A stretch of DNA of 64,000 nucleotides, from assembly GCA_963848335.1 (NCBI GenBank), contig CAWKDD010000001.1, positions 1,488,001 to 1,552,000 of the forward strand, written 5' to 3'. The notes under the pieces were generated by a model. The model was not told the DNA's origin. It did no database searches and was given only the letters and a program-made list of their open reading frames with translations. Positions 27,883 through 37,009 of the stretch are shown here, piece by piece (the stretch's first letter is position 1; every line of letters begins with the position of its first letter). The position numbers were made by a program, and so were the translations under genes. This DNA is from Chersky-840 sp963848335. Lineage in GTDB: Bacteria; Actinomycetota; Acidimicrobiia; Acidimicrobiales; UBA8190.

Positions 27883-29700
27883 ATGGTGCCCAACGGTTCT
27901 TGGCCGGAAGGACGTGTGAGGTTCACGTCGAGGCTGCTCGTGGCGATCGGCGTCATGGCCGTCCTCGCCGGCGGTCCGCTGCTGGCCATGACCATCACCG
28001 CCGGCGCCGCCACACCGACGATCACGTTGAAGCTGACCTCGGGAGCAGGTGCGGTGTGCAGCGGTTCGGTGTGCAGCAAGCTCGCCGGGGGAGACGTCCT
28101 CTCGGTGACGGGCACGGGGTTCAGCGCCAACCAGCTGGCATCGATCCTCGAATGCAACGACGACCCGGCCCAGCCCGTCGTCCTCTACCTCGGCAACTAC
28201 GTGCCCGTCAGCTGCACCAAGATCGTGATCAGCGCCACGTCCAAGAAGGGCGTGTTCGGCCCGTCCCCCTTCACGATCGTGCAGGGCACCACCGGTCCAC
28301 CCGCCACCCCGTACACGCCCACGTGCGTGGAGACCTCGACCGGGAGCACCACCACGACCTCCACCATTCCCAATTGCACGACCTCGGGTAACGAGAACAC
28401 CGACGCGGCCAAGTACCCGTGCCCGCCCACTACCGCGCAACAAAGCGCCGGTGATACCTGCGTGGTGGCGGTCGGCGACATCCTCGGGGAGCGGGCCGTG
28501 GGGACGATCCTGTTCGGCACGGAGACGCTTCCCACCACGACCACCACCGCCAAGGGCACCACCACGACCGGTGCCACCACCACGACCGGTGCCACCACCA
28601 CGACCGGTGCCACCACCACGACCACCACGACCTCGCCCACGAGCACGTCGACGGCGACGCAGGTGAGCGCCACGTCGGTGACGCTGGGCCCCTCCGGTAC
28701 GGTCAGCGACAACGTCACGGTGCGGGGCACCCCCACCCACGGCAGTCCCACCGGCGACGTCAATTTCTACGTCTGTCAGACGGGGACCACCCACACCCTC
28801 ACGCCGGGCCCGTGTGCGGCCGGCGCCACCACGCATCTCTCCACCGCCCATCTGAGTGCGGCCGCGGGCAACACCGCAACGGCGTCGTCGGGAGCCTTCG
28901 TACCCTCGGCCGCGGGGACCTGGTGCTTCTCGGCGGTCTACGGGGGGGACTCGATCTACACCGGCTCGGCCGACAACACCGGGTCCAACAACCTCGACTC
29001 CGACGAGTGCGTGCTCGTGGCCCCGGCTCCGTCGACCACGGCCACCTTCATCTCGGCCGTGAAGATCGTCCTGGGACCCTCGGGCACGGCCACGGACGCG
29101 GTGACCGTCACGGGGAACGTGGTGGGAGGCCCGCCCACCGGCTCGGTGAGCTTCTACGCCTGCCACACCAGCGTCACCTCGATCCTCGTCGCAGGGCCCT
29201 GTCCCGCGGCCGGAGTCCCCGAGAACGCGGCCGTGCCCCTGGTCCCGGGAGCGGGAGCGTCCTCCTCGGCGACCTCCAAGGCCTTCGAGCCCACTTCGGT
29301 GGGAACCTGGTGCTTCTCGGCGATCTACGGTGGCAGCACCACCTACGCCGAGTCCTCCGACAACACCGGGACCGCCACCCTCGACCCCAGCGAATGTCTG
29401 CTCGTGGCCCCGCCGCCCGGTGACCACATCACGAGTGCCGCCAACGCCTCGGCCACCGCCGGACAATCGTTCACGTTCTCGGTCACGACGTCGGGCAGTC
29501 CCGTGCCCAGCCTCAAGAAGAAGGGCCGGCTCCCCAAGGGCGTGCACCTCGTGAACAACCACGACGGCACCGCCACCATCTCGGGCATCCCCAACCTCAA
29601 GAAGGGCGTGGGCGTCTATACCATCACCATCCGGGCCACCTTCGGTACAGGCAAGACCAAGGAGCTCGTGTTCCAGACCTTCACCCTGACGGTGTCGTGA
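27883..29700 (+). CDS. Exported neocarzinostatin-like protein with Ig-like repeats
   Basis: A 605-residue secreted protein; ATG 27883 follows GAGGGAGCC. A hydrophobic signal (residues about 19-42) precedes a domain that closely matches the one at 59.8 kb (LASILECNDDPAQPVVLYLG, VPVSCTKIVI, YPCPPTTAQQSAGDTC, GDILGERAVGTILFG). A Thr-rich spacer encoded by 18-base repeats follows, then two related Ig-like (Big_3-type) domains of about 110 residues, each ending GTWCFSAxYGG ... D(S/P)xECxLVAP, and a final putative Ig domain with PSLKKKGRLPKGVHL. Unlike its two paralogues it has no LAFTG motif or C-terminal membrane helix, so it is probably released or held non-covalently. Confidence 0.8.
   Translation: MVPNGSWPEGRVRFTSRLLVAIGVMAVLAGGPLLAMTITAGAATPTITLKLTSGAGAVCSGSVCSKLAGGDVLSVTGTGFSANQLASILECNDDPAQPVVLYLGNYVPVSCTKIVISATSKKGVFGPSPFTIVQGTTGPPATPYTPTCVETSTGSTTTTSTIPNCTTSGNENTDAAKYPCPPTTAQQSAGDTCVVAVGDILGERAVGTILFGTETLPTTTTTAKGTTTTGATTTTGATTTTGATTTTTTTSPTSTSTATQVSATSVTLGPSGTVSDNVTVRGTPTHGSPTGDVNFYVCQTGTTHTLTPGPCAAGATTHLSTAHLSAAAGNTATASSGAFVPSAAGTWCFSAVYGGDSIYTGSADNTGSNNLDSDECVLVAPAPSTTATFISAVKIVLGPSGTATDAVTVTGNVVGGPPTGSVSFYACHTSVTSILVAGPCPAAGVPENAAVPLVPGAGASSSATSKAFEPTSVGTWCFSAIYGGSTTYAESSDNTGTATLDPSECLLVAPPPGDHITSAANASATAGQSFTFSVTTSGSPVPSLKKKGRLPKGVHLVNNHDGTATISGIPNLKKGVGVYTITIRATFGTGKTKELVFQTFTLTVS
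28556..28632 (+). repeat. 18-base tandem repeat encoding a Thr linker
   Basis: About four copies of GGTGCCACCACCACGACC, each encoding Gly-Ala-Thr-Thr-Thr-Thr, join the neocarzinostatin-like and Ig-like parts of the protein. Near-identical copies imply recent expansion by slippage and likely length variation among strains. Confidence 0.85.
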
Positions 29701-29709
29701 CGGCGGCTA

Positions 29710-30702
29710 CTACTCCGCCTTGACCGCCCTCTTCACGTCCTTGACGACCAGCTTCCCGATGTCGGTGTACCCGGTGGTGTTGGCGTGGATGTTGCCCAGC
29801 TGGCAGTACCAGGTCAGCTTGCACACCTCCACCACGGCCTTGGGGATCTTGGTCCCGGCCGGCACGTCGGTCACGTCGGCGGATGCCGGCAGCTTGCCCA
29901 ACTTGGTCAGCGGTGTGTAGGCGCCGGTGGCCGTGGTCACGTCGGCGAAGAACCCGTCCGCGACGCTCGTGTAGGCGGCCTTCAGTGCCGGGTTGATGAG
30001 GGCGCTGAAGGCATCGACTGATTCCCCCACGAGGGGGTTCGTCTTGGTGGGCGAGTAGGTCGGGTACACGTACAAGCCCAGCAGCACGTCGGGATAGGTG
30101 AGCCCGGCGATGGGGACGGTCGGTCCGGCCGCGGCGCGCAGCTCGTCGACGGCGGTGACGACGTTGGCCTTGATGGCCGCCACGCCGACTTCCACGCACG
30201 AGATGGGGTTGTCCTGCATGTTGACGAGGTTCGATTGTGTCGCGGCAGCACAGGGGGTGACGTCGTTGCCGCCGATGGAGATGGTGATGAGCCCGATCTG
30301 CCCGGGGTGGGCCGCGATGAACGCTTCGGCCGCCTGGACCTGGGTGTCACCGGAAGGGATCGTGCCGCGGCCGGTGGCGGCCGGTGGGCCGTAGGAGTCG
30401 GGCGCCCCGCACACACCGTTGAAGGTGAGCAGCGACAGCGTGGTCGCTCCGCCACAGCCGTAGTTCTCCAAAGTCATCTTGAGCTTGGTGGCGACGTACC
30501 CGGTGTACCCGGTGGTCGCCGCGCCGTTCGGTGCCGGCACGGGTTGGTACCCGACCGAGTACGAGTCACCCAGGGACAGGTAGTACTTCGGAGTCGTGGC
30601 GCCCGCCGGGCTCACGTTGGGCACCACGACGGCGGCGAGCGTGCTCACGCCGGCTGCAGCCAACAGGATTCGAGCCATGGAAAAACTACGTCGTTGTCTC
30701 AT
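29710..30702 (-). CDS. Secreted SGNH/GDSL-type esterase
   Basis: A 330-residue hydrolase with a signal peptide (MRQRRSFSMARILLAAAGVS, cleavage near ATT at 36). Block I YLSLGDSYSVGYQP holds the catalytic Ser; block III ISIGGNDVTPC gives the oxyanion Gly and Asn; the His is in NIHANTTGYTDIG near the end. These are the SGNH blocks of bacterial lipases such as Streptomyces scabies esterase. Cysteines in block-flanking loops (YGCGGA, GVCGAP, NDVTPC, ISCVEV, VCKLTWYC) suggest disulfides. Substrate unknown, probably acyl esters outside the cell. ATG 30702 is preceded by GCGGGGGTCAG. Confidence 0.92.
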   Translation of the reverse strand: MRQRRSFSMARILLAAAGVSTLAAVVVPNVSPAGATTPKYYLSLGDSYSVGYQPVPAPNGAATTGYTGYVATKLKMTLENYGCGGATTLSLLTFNGVCGAPDSYGPPAATGRGTIPSGDTQVQAAEAFIAAHPGQIGLITISIGGNDVTPCAAATQSNLVNMQDNPISCVEVGVAAIKANVVTAVDELRAAAGPTVPIAGLTYPDVLLGLYVYPTYSPTKTNPLVGESVDAFSALINPALKAAYTSVADGFFADVTTATGAYTPLTKLGKLPASADVTDVPAGTKIPKAVVEVCKLTWYCQLGNIHANTTGYTDIGKLVVKDVKRAVKAE

Positions 30703-30844
30703 CTGACCCCCGCTCAGAGATGCCCCGATCGTTCATAGCCCGCGCCACGGTGACGACGCCTCACCAATACTGATGATCATTCCCCCCCGTGCGTGGCGCT
30801 GCGACGTTAACCCGGGAGCAGACCCGGCGTGGGGATGGACGTGC

Positions 30845-32068
30845 CTACGCGTGGTGGTCGAGGGAGTCGAGGGCGGTGGCGGAAATCATGTCCACACCGC
30901 TGTCGACCTTCACGGGGGAGAGCGACTGGCGCAGGGCCCTCCCGGCGCCGAGCTGGCCCTTGGTCCCCGCCCCCCAGGCGTAGACATTGCCGTCGGTGTC
31001 GAGGGCCAGGGAGTGGCTGCCTCCGGCCACCGCGCTGGTGAAGGTCACGCCGGTCGGGACCTCCACCTTCACGGGGGAGAACTCGTTCTCGGTCTGCCCG
31101 TCGCCGAGCTGACCGTTGGAATCGTCACCCCAGGCGTAGACGCTGTGGTCGCTGAGAACGGCGATGGTGTGACCGTTGCCGACGGCGTCTCCTCCGGCCG
31201 ACAGCGACACGGCGGGGTGGGGAAGAGCGACCACGGTCGGAACGGACACGGTGTGCTGTGAGCCCACGCCGATCTGCCCCTGCCGGTTGAATCCCCACAT
31301 GTAGACCTTCCCGGCGCTGTCCAGGGCGCCCGAGGAGGTGTTGCCGGCCGTGATCTGCACGACGTGGGACAGGCCGGATACCGGTACCGGCACCATGGAT
31401 CCCTTGCTGTCTCCGGTGCCGAGTTGCCCGAACCCGTTCTCACCGCACGCCATGACCTTGCCGTTGGCGAGGAGCCACAGGACGTGGTCCTGGCCGCCCT
31501 GGACGGCGGTGGCGTCGGTCATGGTGGGGATCTCCACCGGCAGCGCGCGCAGCCTGGAGTCGCCGATGCACAACGAGCCCTTGCCGTTGGCACCCCAGCC
31601 CCAACCCTGCCCGGTGGAGTCGACGGCGAAGCCCTCGTTCTTGGCCTCCCCGATGCTCACGATGTGGACTCCGTCGGGGAACAAGACCTGATGGGCGGTG
31701 CCCTGCGAGTTGGGGAGTTGACCCCCGCCCAGTTGCCCGAGGCCGCCGTCGCCCCACGCCATCACGACGCCGTCGGTGGGGCAGTCGCTCATCCCGCCCG
31801 CGCACTCCAGGGCGTAATTGCTGCTGTTGCTGGCGTCGATCGCCACCACGTTGGCCAGGCCGGCGACGCCTCCGGGCCTGCGCTGGATGAAGCCGGGTGA
31901 ACCGAAGTAGTCACCCCAGCGGGCCACCGAGCCCGTCACGATGGCCGTGGTGGAGACGGTCGGGTCCGCCCCGGCCCGGGCGGCAAGTGGCCCTCCCGTC
32001 ACGATGAGGATGGACACCGCTAGGGCCGACAAGGCTCGGCCTCTGGCCCGACGCCGCCTGGCGAACAT
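30845..32068 (-). CDS. Exported RCC1-repeat (beta-propeller) protein
   Basis: A 407-residue secreted protein; ATG 32068 is preceded by GGGAGGGGG, and the basic N-terminus MFARRRRARGRALSALAVSI leads to a signal ending ARAGA. At least six RCC1 units can be aligned on VxAWGxxxxGQLGxG: AWGDGGLGQLGGG, GWGANGKGSLCIG, ACGENGFGQLGTG, MWGFNRQGQIGVG, AWGDDSNGQLGDG and AWGAGTKGQLGAG, each followed by the (V)xxIxAGxxHSLAL half. This predicts a seven-bladed propeller, the first blade formed near RWGDYFGSPG. Bacterial RCC1 proteins outside the cell are binding modules of unknown partner. The giant gene at 44.6-51.4 kb carries a second set. Confidence 0.88.
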   Translation of the reverse strand: MFARRRRARGRALSALAVSILIVTGGPLAARAGADPTVSTTAIVTGSVARWGDYFGSPGFIQRRPGGVAGLANVVAIDASNSSNYALECAGGMSDCPTDGVVMAWGDGGLGQLGGGQLPNSQGTAHQVLFPDGVHIVSIGEAKNEGFAVDSTGQGWGWGANGKGSLCIGDSRLRALPVEIPTMTDATAVQGGQDHVLWLLANGKVMACGENGFGQLGTGDSKGSMVPVPVSGLSHVVQITAGNTSSGALDSAGKVYMWGFNRQGQIGVGSQHTVSVPTVVALPHPAVSLSAGGDAVGNGHTIAVLSDHSVYAWGDDSNGQLGDGQTENEFSPVKVEVPTGVTFTSAVAGGSHSLALDTDGNVYAWGAGTKGQLGAGRALRQSLSPVKVDSGVDMISATALDSLDHHA

Positions 32069-32250
32069 CCCCACGCCCCCTCCCGGGCTCGACCAACACC
32101 TTCCCGGCCTCTTGGGGGGCCGCTCGTAGCACCGGCTGAGCGCGGGTGACCCCCCTGTCCCCGCTTCACAATCTAACTGGGCCACAGCTTTCCTGGCAAC
32201 CAGCTGGGAAGCCCCGATGCGAGAGGAAAAGTCCTGGTCGCCGGGGCGGG

Positions 32251-34617
32251 TCAGGGGGCGCGGGACTGGCCTCGGCGCCGTCGCGTCCCCCCCACGACGA
32301 GGAGGATGACGAGGCCGAGCACGGCCGCGGCGGCCAGCCCCAACCCGGCGGTGAAGGCCGGTGGGCGGTAGTGCAGCACGATCAGGTGCCGACCGGCGGG
32401 GACGCGAGCCTGGAGCATCATCTCGAGGTAACGCTGCAGCACCAGGGGGCGCCCGTCGACGGTGGCGTGCCAACCCGGCACGTCGGTGAGATGGAGCCGC
32501 AGCACCTGGGGTCGGTCCCCGCTGATCTCGAGCCTCCACGTGGCCGGATCGGGATGGGTCACCGGCACCGGGGTCCCGGGTGCGTCCTCGCCGGGAATGG
32601 CCCCCGCCGCGGTGACCGCACTCAGGGTGGCCGCCGACGCCCCCGGGATGCGGTAGAGCTTCTCGTCGCCCACCTTCATGGCGAACACGGCGCCGGCCGG
32701 TCCTCGGGCCCGAGCCGGCTCCAGCACGAAGCCCACCCCGTAGCGGCGGGCCAGGGTGGCCGTGGTCACCGCCGGGCAGAAGAAGGAGTAGGGCACCCCC
32801 AGCGAGGTGACGGGGTAGGCCGGTTGACCGGTCGAGGTCTCCCACGACGTGTTGTAGGTGCGGGGGACGAGCGGATCGTAGAGCGCGAACTCCTGGACAC
32901 CCAGGGCCACGTTGACGTCGGGGACGATCCCGAGCTCGTGGGTGAAGCAGGCGTTGGTCCCGAAGCCCACGATGGAGCTGCCCACGGCGCGCGCCAGCTT
33001 CGCCTCGGCCGGGCTGGAAGCGAGATAGGTGGGGCTCGAGGCCAGCAGGGGCGCTCCCGCGGTGACGAGGAACCCCGTCTCGCAGGCGATCAGGGCCAGG
33101 ACCGCCCACCACCGGGCCCGCCGCCGGGCCCGTGCCGCACCACGAGCGCGCCAAGATCCGTTCCCACCACCGCGGGCCAGGATCCCGGCCACGACCAGCC
33201 CGAGCAGGGTCGCCGCCGCCGGCCACAGGAAGCTCCGGTCGCGCATGGACGCCTCGGCGGCGGGGAGCATCCCCCGGGCCCAGAGCCACAACCCGGCCAG
33301 GACGACACCGAGCACGGCGAAGGCGGTCGCGGCCCATCTCGCCACCGCCCGCTGGGCCTGGGCGCGCACCAGCACGTCGGCGCCCACCCCGGCCAGGGCG
33401 GCGACCGAGAACATCATGGGCACGGTGGCCCGTCGCCACAGCACGTTGCCGACGACGGGCAATCCGTCGAGAAGGGACTCCATGAGCGGCAGGTAGACGA
33501 TCAGCCCCATGACCACGCCCGTCGCCGCCAAGGCCACCACCTCGGGCCGATGCGCCCCGAGCTTGAACGCAGCGACGACGGCCACGACCGCCAGCGCCAC
33601 GGCGATGACCCCCACGTAGGTGGTGCTGGGCGTGTACGACGACGGACCGAACCAGCGGCTTCCGGCCACCGGCAGGCCGTCGAAACCCTGGAACAGGGCC
33701 AACACGATGTTCTGGGCCGGCAACGCGTCGCTCACCCCTTTGCCGCTGCGCAGCGAGCCCGAGACGAGTTGGAGCCCGGGGAGCAGCAACGGCGCACTGA
33801 GCGCGGCGCCCGCCACCGTCGCCACCACCAGATCGCCCACGGGTCGCACGATCGGCCCCGAACCACCGGCCCACCGGGCCCGGGTGGCCAGGAGGACAAC
33901 GAGGAACACCACGACAGACGACGCCAGCACCGTGAGGATGTCGGGTTGCCCGCCGTACACCGCGCCCGCCACGGCCAGGGCCAGGAAGACGAGGGCGCCC
34001 CCCCGGTGCCGCCCGCGCACGACCACGATGGCGGCCGCGAACAGCCAGCCGGCCCAGGCCGTCACCGCCGCGATGGGCCAACCCAGCCAGCCCACGAACG
34101 GGCCGCCCAGCTCGTAGACGAGCGCGGCCATGACGCACCCGAGGACGCCGAGGCGCAGCACCCGTCCGAGCACGTACATGCCGGTGCCCGCGATCACCAG
34201 GGTCACGAGGACCTGGACGGTGTAGGCCAGACGCACCGGGAAGAGGTAGCCCACCAAGGTGGGCAGCCCGAACGCCGTCGACTGCCAGTTGAACGCCAGC
34301 GGCATCCCCAGCCCGCTGTAGGGGTTCCACAGGGGCAGGTGGCCGTGGTGGACCTGCGTCCAGGCCAGATTGGTCCACGGGATCATCTCCGACACCTGGT
34401 CGAAGGCGTGGGGGATGGCCGTCGCCACGCCCGCCTGGTTCGCCAACCCGTAGCCCGATACCCACGATATGGGGCCGAGGTAGACGCCATGCGCCAGCGC
34501 CGGGGCCATCATCACGCCGGCCGCGCCGAGCACCCAGAGCAGTCCGAGGACATCGGGCATCCACCGGGCTCGACGTGACGGGGCGCCACTGCGCGCGGCC
34601 GTCCCCGGGGTGCCCAC
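32251..34617 (-). CDS. YfhO-family polytopic membrane protein (copy 1)
   Basis: A 788-residue protein with about a dozen membrane helices and a C-terminal extracytoplasmic beta domain. The loop after the first helix reads MIPWTNLAWTQVHHGHLPLWNPYSGLGMPLAFNWQS (residues about 79-114), the conserved GT-C-like segment of YfhO proteins, and the C-terminal domain has DVPGWHATVDGRPL. Bacillus YfhO glycosylates lipoteichoic acid; the substrate here is unknown. GTG 34617 has no clear ribosome binding site; ATG 34560 is an alternative. Close paralogues lie at 53.2 and 62.3 kb. Confidence 0.85.
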   Translation of the reverse strand: MGTPGTAARSGAPSRRARWMPDVLGLLWVLGAAGVMMAPALAHGVYLGPISWVSGYGLANQAGVATAIPHAFDQVSEMIPWTNLAWTQVHHGHLPLWNPYSGLGMPLAFNWQSTAFGLPTLVGYLFPVRLAYTVQVLVTLVIAGTGMYVLGRVLRLGVLGCVMAALVYELGGPFVGWLGWPIAAVTAWAGWLFAAAIVVVRGRHRGGALVFLALAVAGAVYGGQPDILTVLASSVVVFLVVLLATRARWAGGSGPIVRPVGDLVVATVAGAALSAPLLLPGLQLVSGSLRSGKGVSDALPAQNIVLALFQGFDGLPVAGSRWFGPSSYTPSTTYVGVIAVALAVVAVVAAFKLGAHRPEVVALAATGVVMGLIVYLPLMESLLDGLPVVGNVLWRRATVPMMFSVAALAGVGADVLVRAQAQRAVARWAATAFAVLGVVLAGLWLWARGMLPAAEASMRDRSFLWPAAATLLGLVVAGILARGGGNGSWRARGAARARRRARWWAVLALIACETGFLVTAGAPLLASSPTYLASSPAEAKLARAVGSSIVGFGTNACFTHELGIVPDVNVALGVQEFALYDPLVPRTYNTSWETSTGQPAYPVTSLGVPYSFFCPAVTTATLARRYGVGFVLEPARARGPAGAVFAMKVGDEKLYRIPGASAATLSAVTAAGAIPGEDAPGTPVPVTHPDPATWRLEISGDRPQVLRLHLTDVPGWHATVDGRPLVLQRYLEMMLQARVPAGRHLIVLHYRPPAFTAGLGLAAAAVLGLVILLVVGGTRRRRGQSRAP

Positions 34618-34757
34618 GACCAGAGATGATATTGACGAAACCGTGGCCGGCCCGGGCCACGCCCGCCCGGACCACTCCGCACGCGGCGCCGGGACCGGCG
34701 GCCGGCTAGCGCGCCGGGGTGCCCTTCACCGGGCGTCGGGCGCTGGGAGGGGCGGGC

Positions 34758-36353
34758 TCAGGTCGGAGTGGGGGTGAGCGTGCCCCGCGCCTGGACGGGG
34801 GCCTTCTGCTTCCGGGGCACCAGGTGGATCGGGTAGGGCCGCCTCTGGGGATTCGTCTCCAGGATCTGTGCGGCCGTGCACTCACGGAGTATGGGCTTGG
34901 CGTTCACGTTGTCGGACGTGGTGGGCAGGACGGGAGTCGTCGTGTTGGGCGTGCCGGTGTGGGGCAAGGCCGCGGTCAGGTCCCCGGTCACCGATCGGCG
35001 CCACGAGGACAGGTTGGGGACCGTCGCCCCGAACAGCGTCTCCAACAGCCGCAGCTGCGACGTGTGGTCGAAAGTGTCGTGACACACGTACCCGCCCGTG
35101 CTGAAGGGGGAGACGACGAGCATCGGGACCCGTACGCCCAGCCCGATCGGGCCCGAGACGTTGCCGTCGCCGGAGGGAACGTGGGCGGCGGTGATGTACT
35201 CCCCGGGGGTTCCGGGCGGCGCCGTGGGGGGAGCCACGTGATCGAAGAACCCGTCGTTCTCGTCGTACATGATGAACAGGGCCGTGCTGGCCCACACCGT
35301 GGGGTTCGACAACAAGGTGTCGAGGATCTGCTGCGTGTACCACTCGCCCAGAGCGGGGGGGGCAGGCGGATGCTCGTCGTAGCCGTCGGGGGGGATGAGC
35401 CACGACACCGCCGGCAGCTCGTTGTTCATGACGTCCTTGGCGAAGTCGTTGTGCCCCCCGGGGTCGGTGAAGCCTCCGGTGACGGTGGGCCCGTAGTACC
35501 CGAATGCCTTCTGGTACAGGGCGCTCGAGGGATCGGAGTACTGCTCGAAGTACATGAGCACGTTCTTGCAGACGATCATCGACAAGCCGCCGCCGGGTTT
35601 GTAGTTGTTGCCGTAGGGGTTGTACACCTTCCACGAGATGCCCTTGGTCTCGAGGACCTCGGGCATGGTCATCCATGACGTGGTGAACTCCAACGCCTTG
35701 TTGGTGTTGGTGACGAGGATGGGGCCGCCCGCTTCCCCGGCGGGGTCGAGGGTGCCGGTCATCTGCAGCATGCGGTTGGGGTGCGTGGGTCCCAGCACCG
35801 AACAGTGGTACCCGTCGCAGATGGTGAATTGCTTGGCCAGCTCGTAGTAGAAGGGCAGGTCCGCTTCCTCGTAGTACCCCATCGTCATCACGCCGTCCTC
35901 GGGGCCTTCGAACGCGGTCGAGGTGTGGGTGGCGACGAAGCGGTTCATGGCCCCGTTGTTCCACGAGTCGTGCTCGGCCTGCCAGGAGTGGGACAGGTCG
36001 TAGGTGCACTCGGCGTGCTGGATGGCCGGATTCAGATGGAAGGGGAGCAGCGTCGAGGACCTGCCGCTCGGCCACTCCTGGGCGAATGCCGACGAGCGGT
36101 CGTCGAAGCCCCGGACCCCGCCGAGGGTGCCGAAGTAGTGGTCGAAGGACCGGTTCTCGTGCATCAGGAAGATGACGTGCTCGATGGCGCCCAGGTCCTG
36201 GGGGCCCCCGCTCATCTCCGTGGCCCGTTTGATCGTCTCGTGGCCGTGGGCCCCGAGGTACGCCGAGGCCGATTTGGACATCCCGTACGCGAGCGCCGCC
36301 CCGACTCCGCCCGCCAAGATCTGTCTGCGACTGTAAAGGTCCCTTGCCATCAT
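34758..36353 (-). CDS. Tat-exported phosphoesterase (phospholipase C / acid phosphatase family)
   Basis: A 531-residue member of the phosphoesterase family PF04185. The N-terminus has a twin-arginine signal (SRRQILAGGVGAALAYG), so it is exported folded. The metal-site segments IEHVIFLMHENRSFDHYFG, PTHPNRMLQMTGT, MYDENDGFFDHVAPP and HTSQLRLLETLFG are those of bacterial phospholipase C and AcpA-like phosphatases. Such enzymes release phosphate from phospholipids or organic esters outside the cell. Two ATGs (36353 and 36350) are adjacent; the first is used. Pro/Thr-rich residues close the C-terminus. Confidence 0.93.
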   Translation of the reverse strand: MMARDLYSRRQILAGGVGAALAYGMSKSASAYLGAHGHETIKRATEMSGGPQDLGAIEHVIFLMHENRSFDHYFGTLGGVRGFDDRSSAFAQEWPSGRSSTLLPFHLNPAIQHAECTYDLSHSWQAEHDSWNNGAMNRFVATHTSTAFEGPEDGVMTMGYYEEADLPFYYELAKQFTICDGYHCSVLGPTHPNRMLQMTGTLDPAGEAGGPILVTNTNKALEFTTSWMTMPEVLETKGISWKVYNPYGNNYKPGGGLSMIVCKNVLMYFEQYSDPSSALYQKAFGYYGPTVTGGFTDPGGHNDFAKDVMNNELPAVSWLIPPDGYDEHPPAPPALGEWYTQQILDTLLSNPTVWASTALFIMYDENDGFFDHVAPPTAPPGTPGEYITAAHVPSGDGNVSGPIGLGVRVPMLVVSPFSTGGYVCHDTFDHTSQLRLLETLFGATVPNLSSWRRSVTGDLTAALPHTGTPNTTTPVLPTTSDNVNAKPILRECTAAQILETNPQRRPYPIHLVPRKQKAPVQARGTLTPTPT

Positions 36354-36517
36354 CCGATCCTGACCCGAAGACGGGTCGCGATCACCCGTCAATTGTGATG
36401 AATCGGCGCACGACCACACTGGCCGGGCCGGCGTCGTGCCTGAACACCCAGGTGAACCGGGTGCACACGCCCGGGGGTGCCGACATTTCGCCAGGTACCA
36501 CCGATATTCTCAGCGCG

Positions 36518-36889
36518 GTGAGGCTCGTGCGCCCCCTAGCCGTGTCGGTGGCGGTGGCGGCGCTCGTCCTCGTGGCCAGTGCGCCCATGGCGGTGGCCGG
36601 GACCCGAGCCCCGGACAGCGCCGCTCACAGCACCCTTGGTGGCCAGGGTGCGCCAAGCCCACAGCCGGGCCCCTGCCTCCAGAACGCGGCGCGCTGTGGC
36701 GGGGCCGGAACCCTGGTGTCACCCGGTGTCGCCCTGGGCGCTTCCCTGCTGTTCGTCCTGGGATGGGCGGTCGCCCCGCTCGTCCCCTGGCGCTTCTCCC
36801 GGCGTTCCCGGAGGGCCTTCGGTGCCCTGCCCGATGGAAGCCCGGCCCTGGTGCTGCGGCCTCCTCGGTCGTCCTCGGCAGTCGTCTGA
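36518..36889 (+). CDS. Small membrane-associated protein
   Basis: A 123-residue protein from GTG 36518: a signal or anchor helix (residues 5-27, AVSVAVAALVLVASAPMAVA), a hydrophilic loop with two Cys (PCLQNAARCGG), a second helix (VALGASLLFVLGWAVAPLVPW) and a basic tail (RFSRRSRRAFG). The loop between the helices lies outside the membrane. No family recognised. It is followed by a DUF929 gene after 120 bases, possibly in one transcript. Confidence 0.55.
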   Translation: MRLVRPLAVSVAVAALVLVASAPMAVAGTRAPDSAAHSTLGGQGAPSPQPGPCLQNAARCGGAGTLVSPGVALGASLLFVLGWAVAPLVPWRFSRRSRRAFGALPDGSPALVLRPPRSSSAVV

Positions 36890-37009
36890 ATCTCTGATCC
36901 GCGGCTCCGCCGCGGCACACGAGATTTCCGCCCGGTCGTCGCCACCCGGGACGACCCGACCCGCCGGCTCATGTCCCTACCCGGGAGTGGGCCATACCGA
37001 GGAGATCCG

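Noticed and set aside
27517..29562. 681-codon minus-strand frame opposite the neocarzinostatin/Ig protein
   Set aside because: Low-complexity Gly/Arg sequence produced by the antisense of Thr-rich repeats; no ribosome binding site or domains.
32146..34578. 810-codon plus-strand frame opposite YfhO copy 1
   Set aside because: Antisense of the membrane protein; composition is His/Gln/Arg-rich and has no hydrophobic pattern.
30845..34675. One 1,276-codon minus-strand frame
   Set aside because: Only its last 407 codons (from ATG 32068) are real, the RCC1 protein; the rest is an out-of-frame reading of the YfhO gene, which has clear coding sequence in another frame.
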